DNA from: Phaeobacter gallaeciensis DSM 26640
GTDB lineage: Bacteria; Pseudomonadota; Alphaproteobacteria; Rhodobacterales; Rhodobacteraceae
Direction of reading: 5' to 3'
Assembly (NCBI RefSeq): GCF_000511385.1
Contig: NC_023137.1
Coordinates: forward strand, 2,363,001-2,427,000
Length of the DNA stretch: 64,000 nucleotides
In this document: piece after piece, positions 42,355-54,795 of the stretch
How the letters are laid out: each line of letters opens with the position of its first letter
Numbering within the stretch: position 1 is the first letter of the stretch
The notes under the pieces: generated by a model
What the model saw: the letters and a program-made list of their open reading frames with translations, nothing else
Database searches by the model: none
Told to the model about the DNA's origin: nothing
Translations under genes and position numbers: made by a program

Positions 42355-43314
42355 ATGCAGCAGGATACATTGGACACGCTGGACGAGGACCTGTCCGGGC
42401 TGAAGCCCGCGCAGTGGCAGGCCCGTATGGCCGCCCTTGCCGAGGAAAACGGCATGTATCAGCCACTGGGCAATCGTCACTTTGCCAGTTTCATTGATCA
42501 GGGCAATACGCTGCTGGTCAGTTTTGAGACCATCCAAGGCATCCACAACCTGTCTGATGTGGCGCAGCCACTGGGGTTTGACCTGGTGAAGAACCTCGGC
42601 TGGTCGCATCTGTGCATTATCTCCAATGGTGACACCTGGTTCCGCAACGAGCGCATCTACGGGTTCTTCGACCAGCTGGTTGACGACGGGTTCTTTGATG
42701 AATTCGACAAGGTGGTGTTCTATGGTGCGGGCCCCTGCGGCTATGCGGCGGCGGCCTTCTCCGTTGCCGCTCCCGGCGCCACTGTCGTGGCGGTGCAACC
42801 ACAGGCGACGCTGGATCCGCGGCTGACGGATTGGGATGATCGGTTCAGCGAGATGCGCCGCGTTGATTTCACCGACCGTTACGGCTTCGCCCCGGATATG
42901 ATGGACGCGGCCAAGCAGGGTTTTGTGATCTACGACCCGCGTGAGCGGCTGGATTCGATGCATGCCGCCCTGTTTGCGCGTAAGAATGTGCTGCGGCTGC
43001 GCACGCCGCATCTGGGCGACACCGTTCAGACGCGGCTGATCGAGATGGAAATCCTCTATAATATTCTCGCTCTGGCTGGGGCGGACCGGCTGACCGAGCA
43101 GCAGTTCTACAAGCTCTATCGGGCCCGACGCAGCAATGGCCCGTACCTGCGCAAGTTGATGGCCCGTCTGGAACAGGATGAACGCCCCTATCTGATGGCG
43201 CTGCTGTGCCGCAATGTGACCAGCAGGCTGCGCGCGCCCCGCTTCCGCCGCCGCCTGGAAGCACTGCGTAAAAGCGCCGCTGAAGGCCAGATCAAACTGC
43301 CCCCCGAACGGTAA
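42355..43314 (+). CDS. Unrecognised protein with a degenerate hydrolase-like elbow
   Basis: A 319-residue protein. I recognise no firm family. FYGAGPCGYAAAAFS resembles the nucleophile elbow of alpha/beta hydrolases (G-x-S-x-G-G-Y-A-A), but the serine is replaced by glycine. The preceding VKNLGWSHLCIISNGDTWFRN and VDDGFFDEFDKVV fit a Rossmann-like order. The C-terminal 100 residues are helical, with RRSNGPYLRKLMARL. Close relatives in Rhodobacterales are often labelled phosphoadenosine phosphosulfate reductase but I see no PAPS-reductase motif. It lies between a glycosyltransferase and pyrC on the same strand. Confidence 0.65.
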   Translation: MQQDTLDTLDEDLSGLKPAQWQARMAALAEENGMYQPLGNRHFASFIDQGNTLLVSFETIQGIHNLSDVAQPLGFDLVKNLGWSHLCIISNGDTWFRNERIYGFFDQLVDDGFFDEFDKVVFYGAGPCGYAAAAFSVAAPGATVVAVQPQATLDPRLTDWDDRFSEMRRVDFTDRYGFAPDMMDAAKQGFVIYDPRERLDSMHAALFARKNVLRLRTPHLGDTVQTRLIEMEILYNILALAGADRLTEQQFYKLYRARRSNGPYLRKLMARLEQDERPYLMALLCRNVTSRLRAPRFRRRLEALRKSAAEGQIKLPPER

Positions 43315-43416
43315 GAGCAGCGCTGCAGCATAAGGTACATAAGCCGGTGTCGCCAATTGCTGTCGCAGGTGATGCCGTTGCTTCCCCTGCGCGCGCCCCT
43401 GTGCTAGGCGGGCGCC

Positions 43417-44457
43417 ATGACCGTTCAGCTCACCATCCCCCGCCCCGATGACTGGCATCTGCATCTGCGCGATGGCGCAATGCTAAAGGCCGTTCTGCCT
43501 GAAACCGCCCGCGATTTTGCCCGCGCCATCATCATGCCGAATCTGGTGCCGCCGGTGGTGACAGGGGATCAGGCCGCAGCCTACCGCGACCGCATTCTGG
43601 CCGCCCTGCCCGATGGCATGGAATTTGAGCCGCTGATGACGCTCTACCTGACTGAGGACACCGACCCGGAGGATGTGGCGGCAGCTCATGCCAGCGGTCT
43701 GATCAAAGCCGTGAAGCTCTACCCGGCCGGGGCCACCACCAACTCCGCCTCCGGCGTCAGCAATTTTGACAAGGTGCGCGGCGTGCTGGAAACCATGGCC
43801 GACATCGGCCTGCCGCTTTGCACCCATGGTGAGGTGACGGACCACGACATCGACATCTTCGATCGCGAGGCAGTGTTTATCGACCGGGTGCTGGATCCGA
43901 TCCGCCGCGCAACCCCCAGCCTGCGCGTGGTGATGGAACATATCACCACCAAGAATGCTGCCGATTATGTGAGCAGTCAGGAGCAGGACCTCGGCGCGAC
44001 GATCACGACCCATCACCTGATCATCAACCGCAATCACATTCTGGCTGGCGGCATCAAGCCGCACTACTATTGCCTGCCTGTGGCCAAGCGCGAGGAGCAC
44101 CGTCTGGCCCTGCGCGCGGCTGCGACCTCTGGCGACAAGCGGTTCTTCCTCGGGACAGATTCTGCGCCACATACCGACCCCAACAAGCTCAGCGCCTGCG
44201 GCTGTGCCGGCTGTTTCACCGCTACCAACACCATGCCGCTGCTGGCGCATGTGTTTGAAGAAGACAGCGCGCTGGACAAGCTGGCAGGCTTTGCCTCTGA
44301 AAACGGACCGGAATTCTACCGTCTGCCCGTCAACACCGAGAGCCTCACTCTGAAGAAACAGGACAGCCCGGTTGCCTTCCCCGCACAAATCGAGACCGAA
44401 GATGGCCCGGTTACCGTCTTTGATCCCGGTTTTGATGTGTTCTGGAAGGTCGCCTGA
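43417..44457 (+). CDS. pyrC: Dihydroorotase (class II, PyrC type)
   Basis: A 346-residue dihydroorotase that closes carbamoyl aspartate to dihydroorotate, step three of pyrimidine synthesis. DWHLHLRDG gives the first two metal histidines, [11 protein letters not shown] the lysine that becomes carbamylated, HGEVTD and VVMEHITTK further histidines, and [12 protein letters not shown] the catalytic aspartate. It matches the E. coli PyrC type rather than the long DHOase type. It is 77 bp upstream of pyrE. Confidence 0.96.
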   Translation: MTVQLTIPRPDDWHLHLRDGAMLKAVLPETARDFARAIIMPNLVPPVVTGDQAAAYRDRILAALPDGMEFEPLMTLYLTEDTDPEDVAAAHASGLIKAVKLYPAGATTNSASGVSNFDKVRGVLETMADIGLPLCTHGEVTDHDIDIFDREAVFIDRVLDPIRRATPSLRVVMEHITTKNAADYVSSQEQDLGATITTHHLIINRNHILAGGIKPHYYCLPVAKREEHRLALRAAATSGDKRFFLGTDSAPHTDPNKLSACGCAGCFTATNTMPLLAHVFEEDSALDKLAGFASENGPEFYRLPVNTESLTLKKQDSPVAFPAQIETEDGPVTVFDPGFDVFWKVA

Positions 44458-44472
44458 CCGTATCTTCTGGCC

Positions 44473-44493
44473 CCAAATATCCCCGCCGGAGGC
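44473..44493. repeat. Intergenic repeat copy 1 (CCAAATA...CCGCCGGAGGC)
   Basis: A short sequence CCAAATATCCCCGCCGGAGG lies in the pyrC-pyrE space followed by GC-rich palindromic DNA. Similar sequences occur at 50543 and, in part, at 51236-51254. Confidence 0.45.
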
Positions 44494-44534
44494 GTCTGCC
44501 GCCGGCGGCTCGCGCCGACCAAAAGGATGATAGA

Positions 44535-45215
44535 ATGATCCCCTCCTCCTACCCCTCCCGCGAAGAAATCGCCCGTCTCTCTGCCCGCATGTTGCTGGAA
44601 ATCGGCGCGGTGAATTTCAACACCGACACGCCGTATACGCTGGCCTCCGGCCTGCCCTCGCCCAGCTATATCGACTGCCGCAAGCTGATCTCCTTTCCGC
44701 GCATCCGCACCACGCTGATGGATTTTCTGACTGTCACGGTGATGCGCAACGCGGGTTTTGAGGCGTTTGACAATATCGCGGGCGGCGAAACCGCAGGCAT
44801 CCCCTTTGGCGCATTGGTGGCGGAACGCATGGCGCTGCCGATGACCTATGTGCGCAAAAAACCAAAGGGCTATGGCCGCAATGCCCGCATTGAAGGCGTG
44901 ATGACCGAGGATCAGCGGGTTCTGCTGGTAGAAGACATGACCACCGATGGTGGCTCCAAACTGTCCTTCGTGGACGCGATCCGCGAGACCGGCGCCACCT
45001 GCGGCCATACCGCGGTAATCTTCTATTACGACATCTTCCCCGAAACCACCCAGCGCCTCGGCGACCACGGTGTTGAACTGCATTACCTGTGCACCTGGTG
45101 GGATGTCCTGGCCGAAGCCAAGGCGCAGAAAAGCTTCAGCGCCGAAACGCTGGATGAGGTGGAAAACTTCCTGAAAGATCCACGGGCCTGGCAGGAAGCG
45201 CATAAATCCGCCTGA
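44535..45215 (+). CDS. pyrE: Orotate phosphoribosyltransferase
   Basis: A 226-residue type I phosphoribosyltransferase that joins orotate and PRPP to give OMP. The PRPP-binding signature is [15 protein letters not shown], and [17 protein letters not shown] supports the orotate site; [17 protein letters not shown] provides the flexible catalytic loop. It follows pyrC and a terminator-like hairpin follows. Confidence 0.95.
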   Translation: MIPSSYPSREEIARLSARMLLEIGAVNFNTDTPYTLASGLPSPSYIDCRKLISFPRIRTTLMDFLTVTVMRNAGFEAFDNIAGGETAGIPFGALVAERMALPMTYVRKKPKGYGRNARIEGVMTEDQRVLLVEDMTTDGGSKLSFVDAIRETGATCGHTAVIFYYDIFPETTQRLGDHGVELHYLCTWWDVLAEAKAQKSFSAETLDEVENFLKDPRAWQEAHKSA

Positions 45216-45244
45216 TCACCCTCTAGGTGACGCGCATCTTATCT

Positions 45245-45271
45245 GGGGCGGCCTGTGGACGGGGCCGCCCC
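45245..45271 (+). terminator. Hairpin after pyrE
   Basis: GGGGCGGCC and GGCCGCCCC flank a 9-nt loop about 30 bp past pyrE. There is no T run, but the arms are very strong. Confidence 0.55.
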
Positions 45272-45477
45272 GAATCAACTTGGAAGCAAGCAGATCAGCG
45301 CAGATATAGACAGCTTTCCAGAATGCACCGCATCATATAGACTACCCAGACCCCAACCCGGCTTCTGTAGAAACGACACACAGGTCAGCCTGCGGATATC
45401 CACAGGCTGTTCACCGCTTATCCTCAGAGTTTTCCAGATAGCCAGACCCGGGTTCGCCCCCCTATAACGCGGGGCCA

Positions 45478-47006
<1,529 letters not shown>

Positions 47007-47013
<7 letters not shown>

Positions 47014-47030
47014 TCTGCGTATTGATCTGC
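47007..47030 (+). repeat. 12-bp tandem duplication across the dnaB stop codon
   Basis: GTATTGATCTGC occurs twice, directly adjacent. The first copy contains the TAT-TGA end of the gene, and since the unit is a multiple of three the second TGA is in frame four codons later. Confidence 0.8.
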
Positions 47031-47312
47031 GCAGCCGAGCACAGATTGCAGCGCGCCGCCTGAGACACCCGCCAATTGATCCGGCGACTGTATCCGGCGG
47101 AGCGCCTTTGAACGCCCCCTAGGGCCTGTCACCTTTCCTTAAATACTCAAAATTCCCGCGTTTGCCCCGCAGACTCATGCTTACAGGGGCTGGCCACGTC
47201 GCCCCCTGCCGCAAACGCAAGCCAAGGCGCAAAATCCGCCAACCACCTCCTCGCCGGGGCCAGAATGCGGTTTCCCCCTTGACCCCTGTGCCCCCCGTGT
47301 CATGAACAGCGC

Positions 47313-48350
47313 ATGACGACTGCTAGACTGACACTGAACCTGGATGCGCTGGTGACCAACTGGCGCAATCTCGATGCGCTGACCAATTGCGAAACCGCCG
47401 CAGTGGTCAAGGCCAACGGCTATGGGCTGGACGCAGGCCGCGTCGGCAAGGCGCTGGCCAAGGCGGGCGCGCGCAATTTCTTCGTGGCGATGGCAGAGGA
47501 AGGCGTGGCGCTGCGCCGCGCCATTGGCCCCGGCCCCGGCATTTCGGTGTTTGCCGGCCACATGGAGGGCGACGCAAAGCTGCTGCGCGATTTCCAGCTG
47601 ACGCCGATGCTGAATTCACTCGACCAGATGCTGCGCCATTTCGAGAGCCTGCCGGGCCATCCCTTTGGAGTGCAGCTTGATACCGGGATGAACCGTCTCG
47701 GCATGGAGGCTGCCGAATGGGCCGCTGTCCGCGACATTGCCCTCAGCCAGGGTCCGGTTCTGTTGATGTCGCATCTGGCCTGCGCCGATGAGGCCTCGCA
47801 CCCGATGAACGCCCAGCAGCTCCAGACATTTGTCCAGATGACCGACGGGCTGGAGCTGCCCCGTTCCCTCGCCGCCACCGGCGGTTTGCTGCTGGGGCGC
47901 AACTATCACTTTGACCTCTGTCGTCCGGGCATCGGTCTTTATGGCGGGCAGCCCTATGGCGATGCGCTGCCGGTGGCCACGCTCGACCTGCCGGTGATCC
48001 AGATCCGCAGCCTCGATCCCGGTGAAACCGTAGGCTATGGCAACAGCTGGACGGCGCAGCGCCCCAGCCGCATTGCAACCGTCGCCGCAGGCTATGCCGA
48101 TGGTCTGCACCGCGCACTGGGCAGCGGCCAGATCCAGGTCTACGCAGGCGACACGCCCTGCCCGGTGGTCGGCCGCGTTTCGATGGATCTGATCACCGTC
48201 GATGTCACCGACCTTGGCGACGACCCCAGCCACCTCAGCATCCTCAACGAGCGCCAGACCGTGGATACGCTGGCACAGGCTGCGGGCACCATCGGCTATG
48301 AAATTCTCACCTCCCTCGGCAGCCGCTACGCACGGAGCTATACCGGATGA
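47313..48350 (+). CDS. alr: Alanine racemase
   Basis: A 345-residue PLP enzyme that makes D-alanine for peptidoglycan. The catalytic lysine is in [15 protein letters not shown] near residue 34, and the opposing tyrosine is in the later region after [27 protein letters not shown] and VGRVSMD belong to the C-terminal barrel. The start at 47313 gives the first conserved strand. The stop overlaps the mlaE start (ATGA). Confidence 0.94.
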   Translation: MTTARLTLNLDALVTNWRNLDALTNCETAAVVKANGYGLDAGRVGKALAKAGARNFFVAMAEEGVALRRAIGPGPGISVFAGHMEGDAKLLRDFQLTPMLNSLDQMLRHFESLPGHPFGVQLDTGMNRLGMEAAEWAAVRDIALSQGPVLLMSHLACADEASHPMNAQQLQTFVQMTDGLELPRSLAATGGLLLGRNYHFDLCRPGIGLYGGQPYGDALPVATLDLPVIQIRSLDPGETVGYGNSWTAQRPSRIATVAAGYADGLHRALGSGQIQVYAGDTPCPVVGRVSMDLITVDVTDLGDDPSHLSILNERQTVDTLAQAAGTIGYEILTSLGSRYARSYTG

Positions 48351-49147
48351 GCATGTCCTCGCGTCTTTCGCCCCTCAGCCTGATTGCGCGGCTGGGACAA
48401 CTGGTGCTGGGGGGACTCGGCGCTGTGGGGCGGGTGACGCTCTTCGGCCTGTCGACATTCAGCCATATGCTGCGCCCCCCCTACTATCCGCGCGAGCTGC
48501 TCACTGCGCTGTTGCAGGTGGGCTGGCTGTCGCTGCCGGTGGTGGGCCTCACCGCGATTTTTACAGGTGCCGCACTCGCCTTGCAGATCTATGCGGGCGG
48601 CGCACGTTTCAACGCCGAGGCTGTGGTGCCGCAGATCGTCGCCATTGGCATGGTGCGCGAACTCGGGCCGGTGCTGGTCGGTCTGATGATTGCCGCGCGC
48701 GTCACCTCCTCCATCGCGGCTGAAATCGCCACTATGAAAGTCACCGAACAGATTGACGCGCTGGTCACACTTTCCACGCATCCGATGAAATACCTGGTGG
48801 CGCCCCGCGTTCTGGCCGCGCTGATCACGGTGCCGGTGCTGGTGGCCGTTGGCGACATTATCGGCATCATGGGCGGCTATGTGGTTGCGACGCAGAACCT
48901 GGGCTTCAATCCGGCGGCTTACCTGAAGAACACCGTCGATTTCCTTGAGCTGCGCGATATCGTCTCCTCGCTGGTCAAGGGGGCGGCCTTCGGTACCATC
49001 GCCGCCACCATGGGCTGCTACTATGGCATGCAATCAGGACGCGGCGCGCAAGGCGTGGGCCGCGCCACCAAAGGGTCGGTTGAGGCCGCAGCCGTCCTGA
49101 TCCTTGCCGCCAATTTCGTCCTCACAGGGATTTTCTTCTCGCTATGA
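48347..49147 (+). CDS. mlaE: MlaE-type ABC transporter permease
   Basis: A 266-residue permease of the intermembrane phospholipid transporter type. Five to six hydrophobic segments are visible, with the family signature [49 protein letters not shown] and later [15 protein letters not shown]. It overlaps alr by 4 bp and mlaF by 4 bp. The substrate-binding MlaD/MCE subunit is not adjacent. Confidence 0.93.
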   Translation: MSMSSRLSPLSLIARLGQLVLGGLGAVGRVTLFGLSTFSHMLRPPYYPRELLTALLQVGWLSLPVVGLTAIFTGAALALQIYAGGARFNAEAVVPQIVAIGMVRELGPVLVGLMIAARVTSSIAAEIATMKVTEQIDALVTLSTHPMKYLVAPRVLAALITVPVLVAVGDIIGIMGGYVVATQNLGFNPAAYLKNTVDFLELRDIVSSLVKGAAFGTIAATMGCYYGMQSGRGAQGVGRATKGSVEAAAVLILAANFVLTGIFFSL

Positions 49148-49890
49148 TCCAGATGAATGACGTCCATAAGGCCTTTGGCGACAACCAGGTCCTGCAAGGC
49201 ATGACGCTTGAGATTCCCAAGGGCAGCTCCATGGTGATCATCGGTGGCTCCGGCACCGGGAAATCGGTCGCACTCAAGAGCATTCTGGGCCTGATCAAGC
49301 CGGACAGCGGCGAGATCCTGGTTGATGGCAAGCCCGCTGACAGTGGCGACCGCGATAAGTTTCTTGCACGGTTTGGCATGTTGTTTCAGGGGGCTGCACT
49401 GTTTGACTCGCTGCCGGTCTGGCAGAATGTCGCCTTCCGCCTGCTGCGCGGATCATTGAAGCGCCCGGTGGATGAGGCGCGCGAGATCGCTATTGAAAAA
49501 CTGCGCCGGGTGGGCCTGAAGGCCGATGTGGCGGATCGCCTGCCCGCAGAACTTTCTGGCGGCATGCAGAAACGTGTCGGGCTTGCCCGCGCCATTGCCG
49601 CCGAACCTGAAATCATCTTTTTCGACGAGCCGACCACCGGTCTCGACCCGATCATGTCTGGCGTCATCAACGATCTGATCCGCGAGATCGTGGTCGAAAT
49701 GGGCGCGACGGCCATGACCATCACCCACGATATGACCTCTGTCCGGGCGATTGCCGACAATGTGGCGATGCTGCATGGCGGGGTGATCCAATGGACCGGC
49801 CCCGTGGCAGATATGGATGCGTCGGGCGACCCCTATATGGAGCAATTCATCCACGGCCGCGCTGAGGGGCCGATCGAAGCGGTGAGGTGA
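49144..49890 (+). CDS. mlaF: MlaF-type ABC transporter ATPase
   Basis: A 248-residue ATPase that powers the MlaE permease. Walker A GGSGTGKSVALKSIL (about 37-50), signature LSGGMQKRVGLARAIA, Walker B IIFFDEPTTGLDPIMSGV and switch TITHDM are all complete. The extended end (QFIHGRAEGPIEA) matches MlaF of alphaproteobacteria. It overlaps mlaE and is followed by an AT-richer gene rather than an MCE gene. Confidence 0.94.
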   Translation: MIQMNDVHKAFGDNQVLQGMTLEIPKGSSMVIIGGSGTGKSVALKSILGLIKPDSGEILVDGKPADSGDRDKFLARFGMLFQGAALFDSLPVWQNVAFRLLRGSLKRPVDEAREIAIEKLRRVGLKADVADRLPAELSGGMQKRVGLARAIAAEPEIIFFDEPTTGLDPIMSGVINDLIREIVVEMGATAMTITHDMTSVRAIADNVAMLHGGVIQWTGPVADMDASGDPYMEQFIHGRAEGPIEAVR

Positions 49891-49907
49891 TAAACTAGGA
49901 GAGTAAT

Positions 49908-50531
49908 TTGAAAGAAGATTTGCTAAACGAGTTCGAGGCCAGTGTTCAAGCGATGATAGAGGGGGAACTCTCAGTTCGCAAACTAACTGCTTTGCACGCT
50001 TACAAATTCGTTTTCGATGATGATCTCTATGACATCTTCGATGATTGTGCGACAAAGCTTCCCAATGCTCGCGCTACTGGTAGCAAGTACAACTATTTGG
50101 AAATGCTCCTTGGTATTGCCGACGCACAGAGGATCAGGAATCGAACAAATAATGTTTCTCATGACGTACTTCAGACTTTTGAGCTAAACTCGGACGATAA
50201 GTCGAAATTGTTAGCTCTGTGCAGTGAAATGCGAGAACTCAACAATTCAACGCTCGAACTAGACGACAAAACCAAGAACCGTATTGCAAAGCGGATCACA
50301 GCAATTGAAGCACAAGTTAGATCGGGACTCGGCATCTTAGATGTTGTCCTTAGCGGTATGGCTGAGGTTGGCGAGGCGGCGGGAAAATTTGGCAGCGATG
50401 TAAAGCCACTTGTGGACCGGATGCGTGAAGTTGCTCAAATTGCACGATCAGGCAGCAACGACCAAGACGCGCTTCCTCCACCAGAGGAAGTCAAAAAGCT
50501 CCCTAGACCGGAAGGCAAAGAGGAAAGCTAG
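49908..50531 (+). CDS. AT-richer orphan gene of unknown function
   Basis: A 207-residue soluble, mainly helical protein. TTG at 49908 with AGGAGAG just upstream decides the start. No recognisable family: the first 120 residues hold leucine/asparagine-rich helices (KLTALHAYKFVFDDDLYDIF, NRTNNVSHDVLQ), the middle a glycine stretch (VRSGLGILDVVLSGMAEVGEAAG) and the end is charged and proline-rich. Base composition is clearly lower in GC than mlaF and pqiA on either side, which suggests recent acquisition. It sits between two transporter genes on the same strand. Confidence 0.75.
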   Translation: MKEDLLNEFEASVQAMIEGELSVRKLTALHAYKFVFDDDLYDIFDDCATKLPNARATGSKYNYLEMLLGIADAQRIRNRTNNVSHDVLQTFELNSDDKSKLLALCSEMRELNNSTLELDDKTKNRIAKRITAIEAQVRSGLGILDVVLSGMAEVGEAAGKFGSDVKPLVDRMREVAQIARSGSNDQDALPPPEEVKKLPRPEGKEES

Positions 50532-50542
50532 GTTCGTCTTTT

Positions 50543-50571
50543 CCAAATACTCCCGCCGTTTTGCCGGAGGC
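50543..50571. repeat. Intergenic repeat copy 2 (CCAAATACTCCCGCCG ... CCGGAGGC)
   Basis: CCAAATACTCCCGCCG, a 5-nt insert, then CCGGAGGC just after the orphan gene. It resembles the sequence between pyrC and pyrE. Confidence 0.45.
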
Positions 50572-50709
50572 AAACCTGCAGTTTGACGGGGGCGGACGGG
50601 CGCTGGCCGGACCGCAAGCGAGCCGGCTGGTGCGCGCGCATCTGTTTTCCCCCTTTCAATCTCCGCGCTGAACGCACATGTCTCAGCGAACCCGAATAAT
50701 TGAGCCGCC

Positions 50710-51156
50710 ATGACCCTCCGCCTCCTCACCCTGTCGCTGCTGATCCTGTACCCCGTCGCGTGGTTCGCGCCGCTGATGCGGGCGGGGTTGTTGCCGATCT
50801 TTGGCCTCAGCGAAATTTCGGTGATCACTGGCCTCCAGAGCCTTTGGGGCAGCGACGTGATCCTTGCGCTGACGGTCACGGCTTTTGCGATCTTTGCGCC
50901 GTACCTCAAAACCATCGGGCTGGCGCTGGTGCAATGGGGCCTGCTGGACGCGCGGGTGCAACCGGTGCTGCATGTTTTGGGCAAGCTGGCGATGGCGGAT
51001 GTGTTCCTCATCGCGCTTTATATCACGCTGGCCAAGGGGATTGGTTACGCGACCATTGAGACCGCCTGGGGGCTTTATCTGTTTACGGGCTGTATTCTGG
51101 CGTCAATTGTCCTGTCCCTTCTGACCGCGCGCCATCTTCGCCAGCAGGACGACTAG
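50710..51156 (+). CDS. pqiA: Paraquat-inducible protein A domain protein
   Basis: A 148-residue single-domain PqiA with four membrane helices. LLTLSLLILYPVAWFAPLM opens with the proline-rich helix that is characteristic, and LPIFGLSEISVITGLQSLW is a typical loop. Larger PqiA proteins have two such domains and zinc ribbons; this one lacks a ribbon. It may supply lipid to an MCE-type transporter, consistent with mlaE and mlaF nearby. Confidence 0.82.
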   Translation: MTLRLLTLSLLILYPVAWFAPLMRAGLLPIFGLSEISVITGLQSLWGSDVILALTVTAFAIFAPYLKTIGLALVQWGLLDARVQPVLHVLGKLAMADVFLIALYITLAKGIGYATIETAWGLYLFTGCILASIVLSLLTARHLRQQDD

Positions 51157-51189
51157 AAACGGGGCGCTGCCCCCGGCCTTTGGCCTCCC

Positions 51190-51250
51190 CCGAGATATTT
51201 GTCACCAGAAGATGTTCTATGCACCCATCTTCTGACCCTAAATATCCCGG
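51190..51250. repeat. Nested inverted repeat between pqiA and radA
   Basis: Outer arms CCGAGATATTT (51190-51200) and AAATATCCCGG (51240-51250) pair with one G-T exception; inner arms CAGAAGATG (51206-51214) and CATCTTCTG (51226-51234) pair perfectly. The result is a 61-nt interrupted hairpin and includes the partial intergenic repeat CCTAAATATCCCGGAG. Confidence 0.65.
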
Positions 51251-51331
51251 AGCGCGAGGCAGAGCCTCGCATGCCCGGTCTGAGGTGCCGCAACGCTTGA
51301 ACAAACCAGAAACATCTGCCACAGCTAATGC

Positions 51332-52696
<1,365 letters not shown>

Positions 52697-52736
52697 AGTC
52701 GCAAGAATTCTAATCGCAGGTTAACGGGCGAGGGAC

Positions 52737-53291
52737 ATGGAAGGTTTCACCATTATCGACGGGGTCGTGGCCCTTGTCATTGTTGTATCAGCGTTGCTGG
52801 CCTATTCGCGCGGGTTCGTGCGTGAGGCGATGGCCATCGCTGGTTGGATCGCCGCCGCCATCTTGGCCTTTTTGTTTGCACCGCAGGTCGAGCCGCTAAT
52901 GGCTGAAATCCCGGTGATCGGGGAGTTCATCGCGGACAGCTGCGAATTGTCGATCATCGCCGCCTTTGCTGCGGTGTTTGCATTGGCGCTGATTGTGGTG
53001 TCATTCTTTACGCCGCTATTTTCCTCGCTGGTGCAGCGCTCTGCGCTTGGCGGGCTGGATCAGGGCATCGGGTTCTTCTTTGGGGTGCTGCGCGGTATCC
53101 TGTTGGTGGCGATTGCCTTCTTCCTCTACAATGTGGTGATGACCGGTCAGAGCTTCACCATGGTGGATGAGAGCCGCTCTGCCGTGGTGTTTGAGCGGAT
53201 GATTGGCAAGATCGAGGACCGCAACCCCGAGCAGGCGCTTGGCTGGGTCACCACGCAGTATGAAAGCCTGATCGGCTCCTGCGAGAAGTAA
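52737..53291 (+). CDS. cvpA: CvpA family membrane protein
   Basis: A 184-residue protein with four hydrophobic segments and the conserved D-G-V-V-A-L-V-I-V-V-S-A-L-L-A-Y-S-R-G-F-V-R-E start, which is the CvpA/YcfA signature. Its role is unclear; in E. coli it is required for colicin V production and its gene is often near purF, as here (1.5 kb downstream). It follows radA by 40 bp and a T-rich terminator follows. Confidence 0.93.
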   Translation: MEGFTIIDGVVALVIVVSALLAYSRGFVREAMAIAGWIAAAILAFLFAPQVEPLMAEIPVIGEFIADSCELSIIAAFAAVFALALIVVSFFTPLFSSLVQRSALGGLDQGIGFFFGVLRGILLVAIAFFLYNVVMTGQSFTMVDESRSAVVFERMIGKIEDRNPEQALGWVTTQYESLIGSCEK

Positions 53292-53354
53292 GCGTGTACC
53301 GCCACCGCTGATCGCGTATCTGCGGCGGCGGGACATATATCAGTGATTGGAACG

Positions 53355-53376
53355 GGGCGCCGCTGGCGCCCTTTTT
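53355..53376 (+). terminator. Intrinsic terminator after cvpA
   Basis: GGGCGCC, a 3-nt loop, GGCGCCC, then TTTTT. It lies about 63 bp past the stop codon. Confidence 0.85.
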
Positions 53377-53850
53377 CGTGGCCGGATTGGATCGGTGATC
53401 GGTTAAGGTTTGGCAGGGTTGCAAAGCCTGGGATTGACCATCGGACCCCTCGCCATGTGACCGCTCGCGGTGATGGCTATGGCAGAGTTTCCGCACAGAC
53501 CATTTGTCCAATGACGACATTTCAAGATACAGGCACGTTTACCTTTCCTAACATCAAAAACACCGATTAACACTCTGTTAACCAATTAGAATCGCTGTTT
53601 TGAGGCATTCAAACCGGCACCAATCCTTCGGTCACATCAGAACGCAGGCCGATAAAAGTTAACAAATCCTGTGATCCGAGGTGTTTTCGGGCAACAATTC
53701 GGTGAATGAGGCAGGATTGACGGCCAAAAACCCCTGAGTTGTCCCAATCGGCCCGATCCTTGCCCCATTTCCGTCCAATTTCGCAGCGCACATTGGTGTC
53801 AACAAGACGCCGGACAGAATGTCAGGCATATCGCTCAGAAGGACGACACC
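53377..53850. other. 474-bp intergenic region before the Hint-domain gene
   Basis: No gene is seen. It is AT-richer in the middle (GATTAACACTCTGTTAACCA around 53565-53584) and holds the promoter and leader of the Hint-domain gene. I cannot place a promoter with confidence. Confidence 0.4.
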
Positions 53851-54555
53851 ATGCTGCTGGACCACTCGACATCGTTTGCTGACTGTCAGCCCGTTGGTCT
53901 TCTGCTGGATTTCCCGGCAGCTGTCTCCCCCGCCGCTCCCAGCCGTGCCCGGCCCCGGCCGCGCACTGGTGGTCTGCTGCCGCATGTGATGGTGGAAACG
54001 GATCGCGGCTTTGTTCAGGCCCGCGATGTAAAGCCCGGTGACAAGATCTACACGCTGGACGGTGGCGCGCAGGAAGTGACCGGCGTCAAACATGCGGTGC
54101 CACGCCTGACCTCCTTGGTGCATGTCCCCGCCGGTGCGCTGGGGAATGATAATGATCTCACCCTGCCTGCGGATCAGAAGGTTGGTCTGGAACTGGCCGC
54201 AGTGGAGCGCCTGTTCGACATCCCCACTGCGATGACCAAAGTGGTCTCTCTGATCGGTTACAACGGTATCTCTGCCGCCATGCCGGAGAAGATGGCGCGT
54301 ATCTATCTCTCCTTTGTTGAGGAAGAAATGATCTGGGCCGAATGTGGCATGCTGGTGCATGTGGCAGGTGAGACCGGTGCAGACGACGACGGCGCGTTTC
54401 GCATGCTGACACTGACCGAGACCCGTCAGATCCTGGCCAGCGAAGACGGCCGCGCACTTGCCGATGCAGGCAAAGGCGACGCGAATGAGCGGGATGAGGA
54501 AAGCGATGACGTGCTCTCCGCCTTTGATATGCTGCGCGGTCTGCTGGCGGCCTGA
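53851..54555 (+). CDS. Hint-domain protein without a clear self-splicing residue
   Basis: A 234-residue protein of the Hint (Hedgehog/intein) superfamily. GGLLPHVMVETDRGFVQARDVKPGDKIYTLDGG resembles Hint block A, and LGNDNDLTLPADQKVGLEL and LFDIPTAMTKVVSLIGYNG resemble later strands. The cysteine or serine expected at the first residue is absent, so splicing or cleavage is unlikely. Residues 190-234 are acidic. Hint-containing proteins are abundant in Rhodobacterales, often in exported proteins; here no signal is seen. Confidence 0.72.
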   Translation: MLLDHSTSFADCQPVGLLLDFPAAVSPAAPSRARPRPRTGGLLPHVMVETDRGFVQARDVKPGDKIYTLDGGAQEVTGVKHAVPRLTSLVHVPAGALGNDNDLTLPADQKVGLELAAVERLFDIPTAMTKVVSLIGYNGISAAMPEKMARIYLSFVEEEMIWAECGMLVHVAGETGADDDGAFRMLTLTETRQILASEDGRALADAGKGDANERDEESDDVLSAFDMLRGLLAA

Positions 54556-54627
54556 GGGCGCGATCACGATCTGCTTCAGCCAAGCTGAGACCCTACACTT
54601 CCAAGCCCCTATCGTGCCAAGACACCC

Positions 54628-54652
54628 GACCTGCGACCGCTCGCAGGTCTTT
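54628..54652 (+). terminator. Terminator after the Hint-domain gene
   Basis: GACCTGCGA and TCGCAGGTC around a 4-nt loop, followed by TTTG, about 70 bp past the stop. Confidence 0.75.
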
Positions 54653-54795
54653 GTCGTTGTGGAGAGCAATAGCAGCCGAGCGGGGTTTTTCACCCCAACT
54701 GTCGTGAAACCGTGATCCTTTGGTGACATGGGCGGGCGGACCCTCTATGTGGGGGGCATCCTGACAACCGGATTCGGAGCCACACCGCCTTGCCG

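Noticed and set aside
42298..43464. 388-codon minus-strand open frame
   Set aside because: Fully opposite the 42355-43314 gene and the pyrC start; no recognisable domain and no ribosome site.
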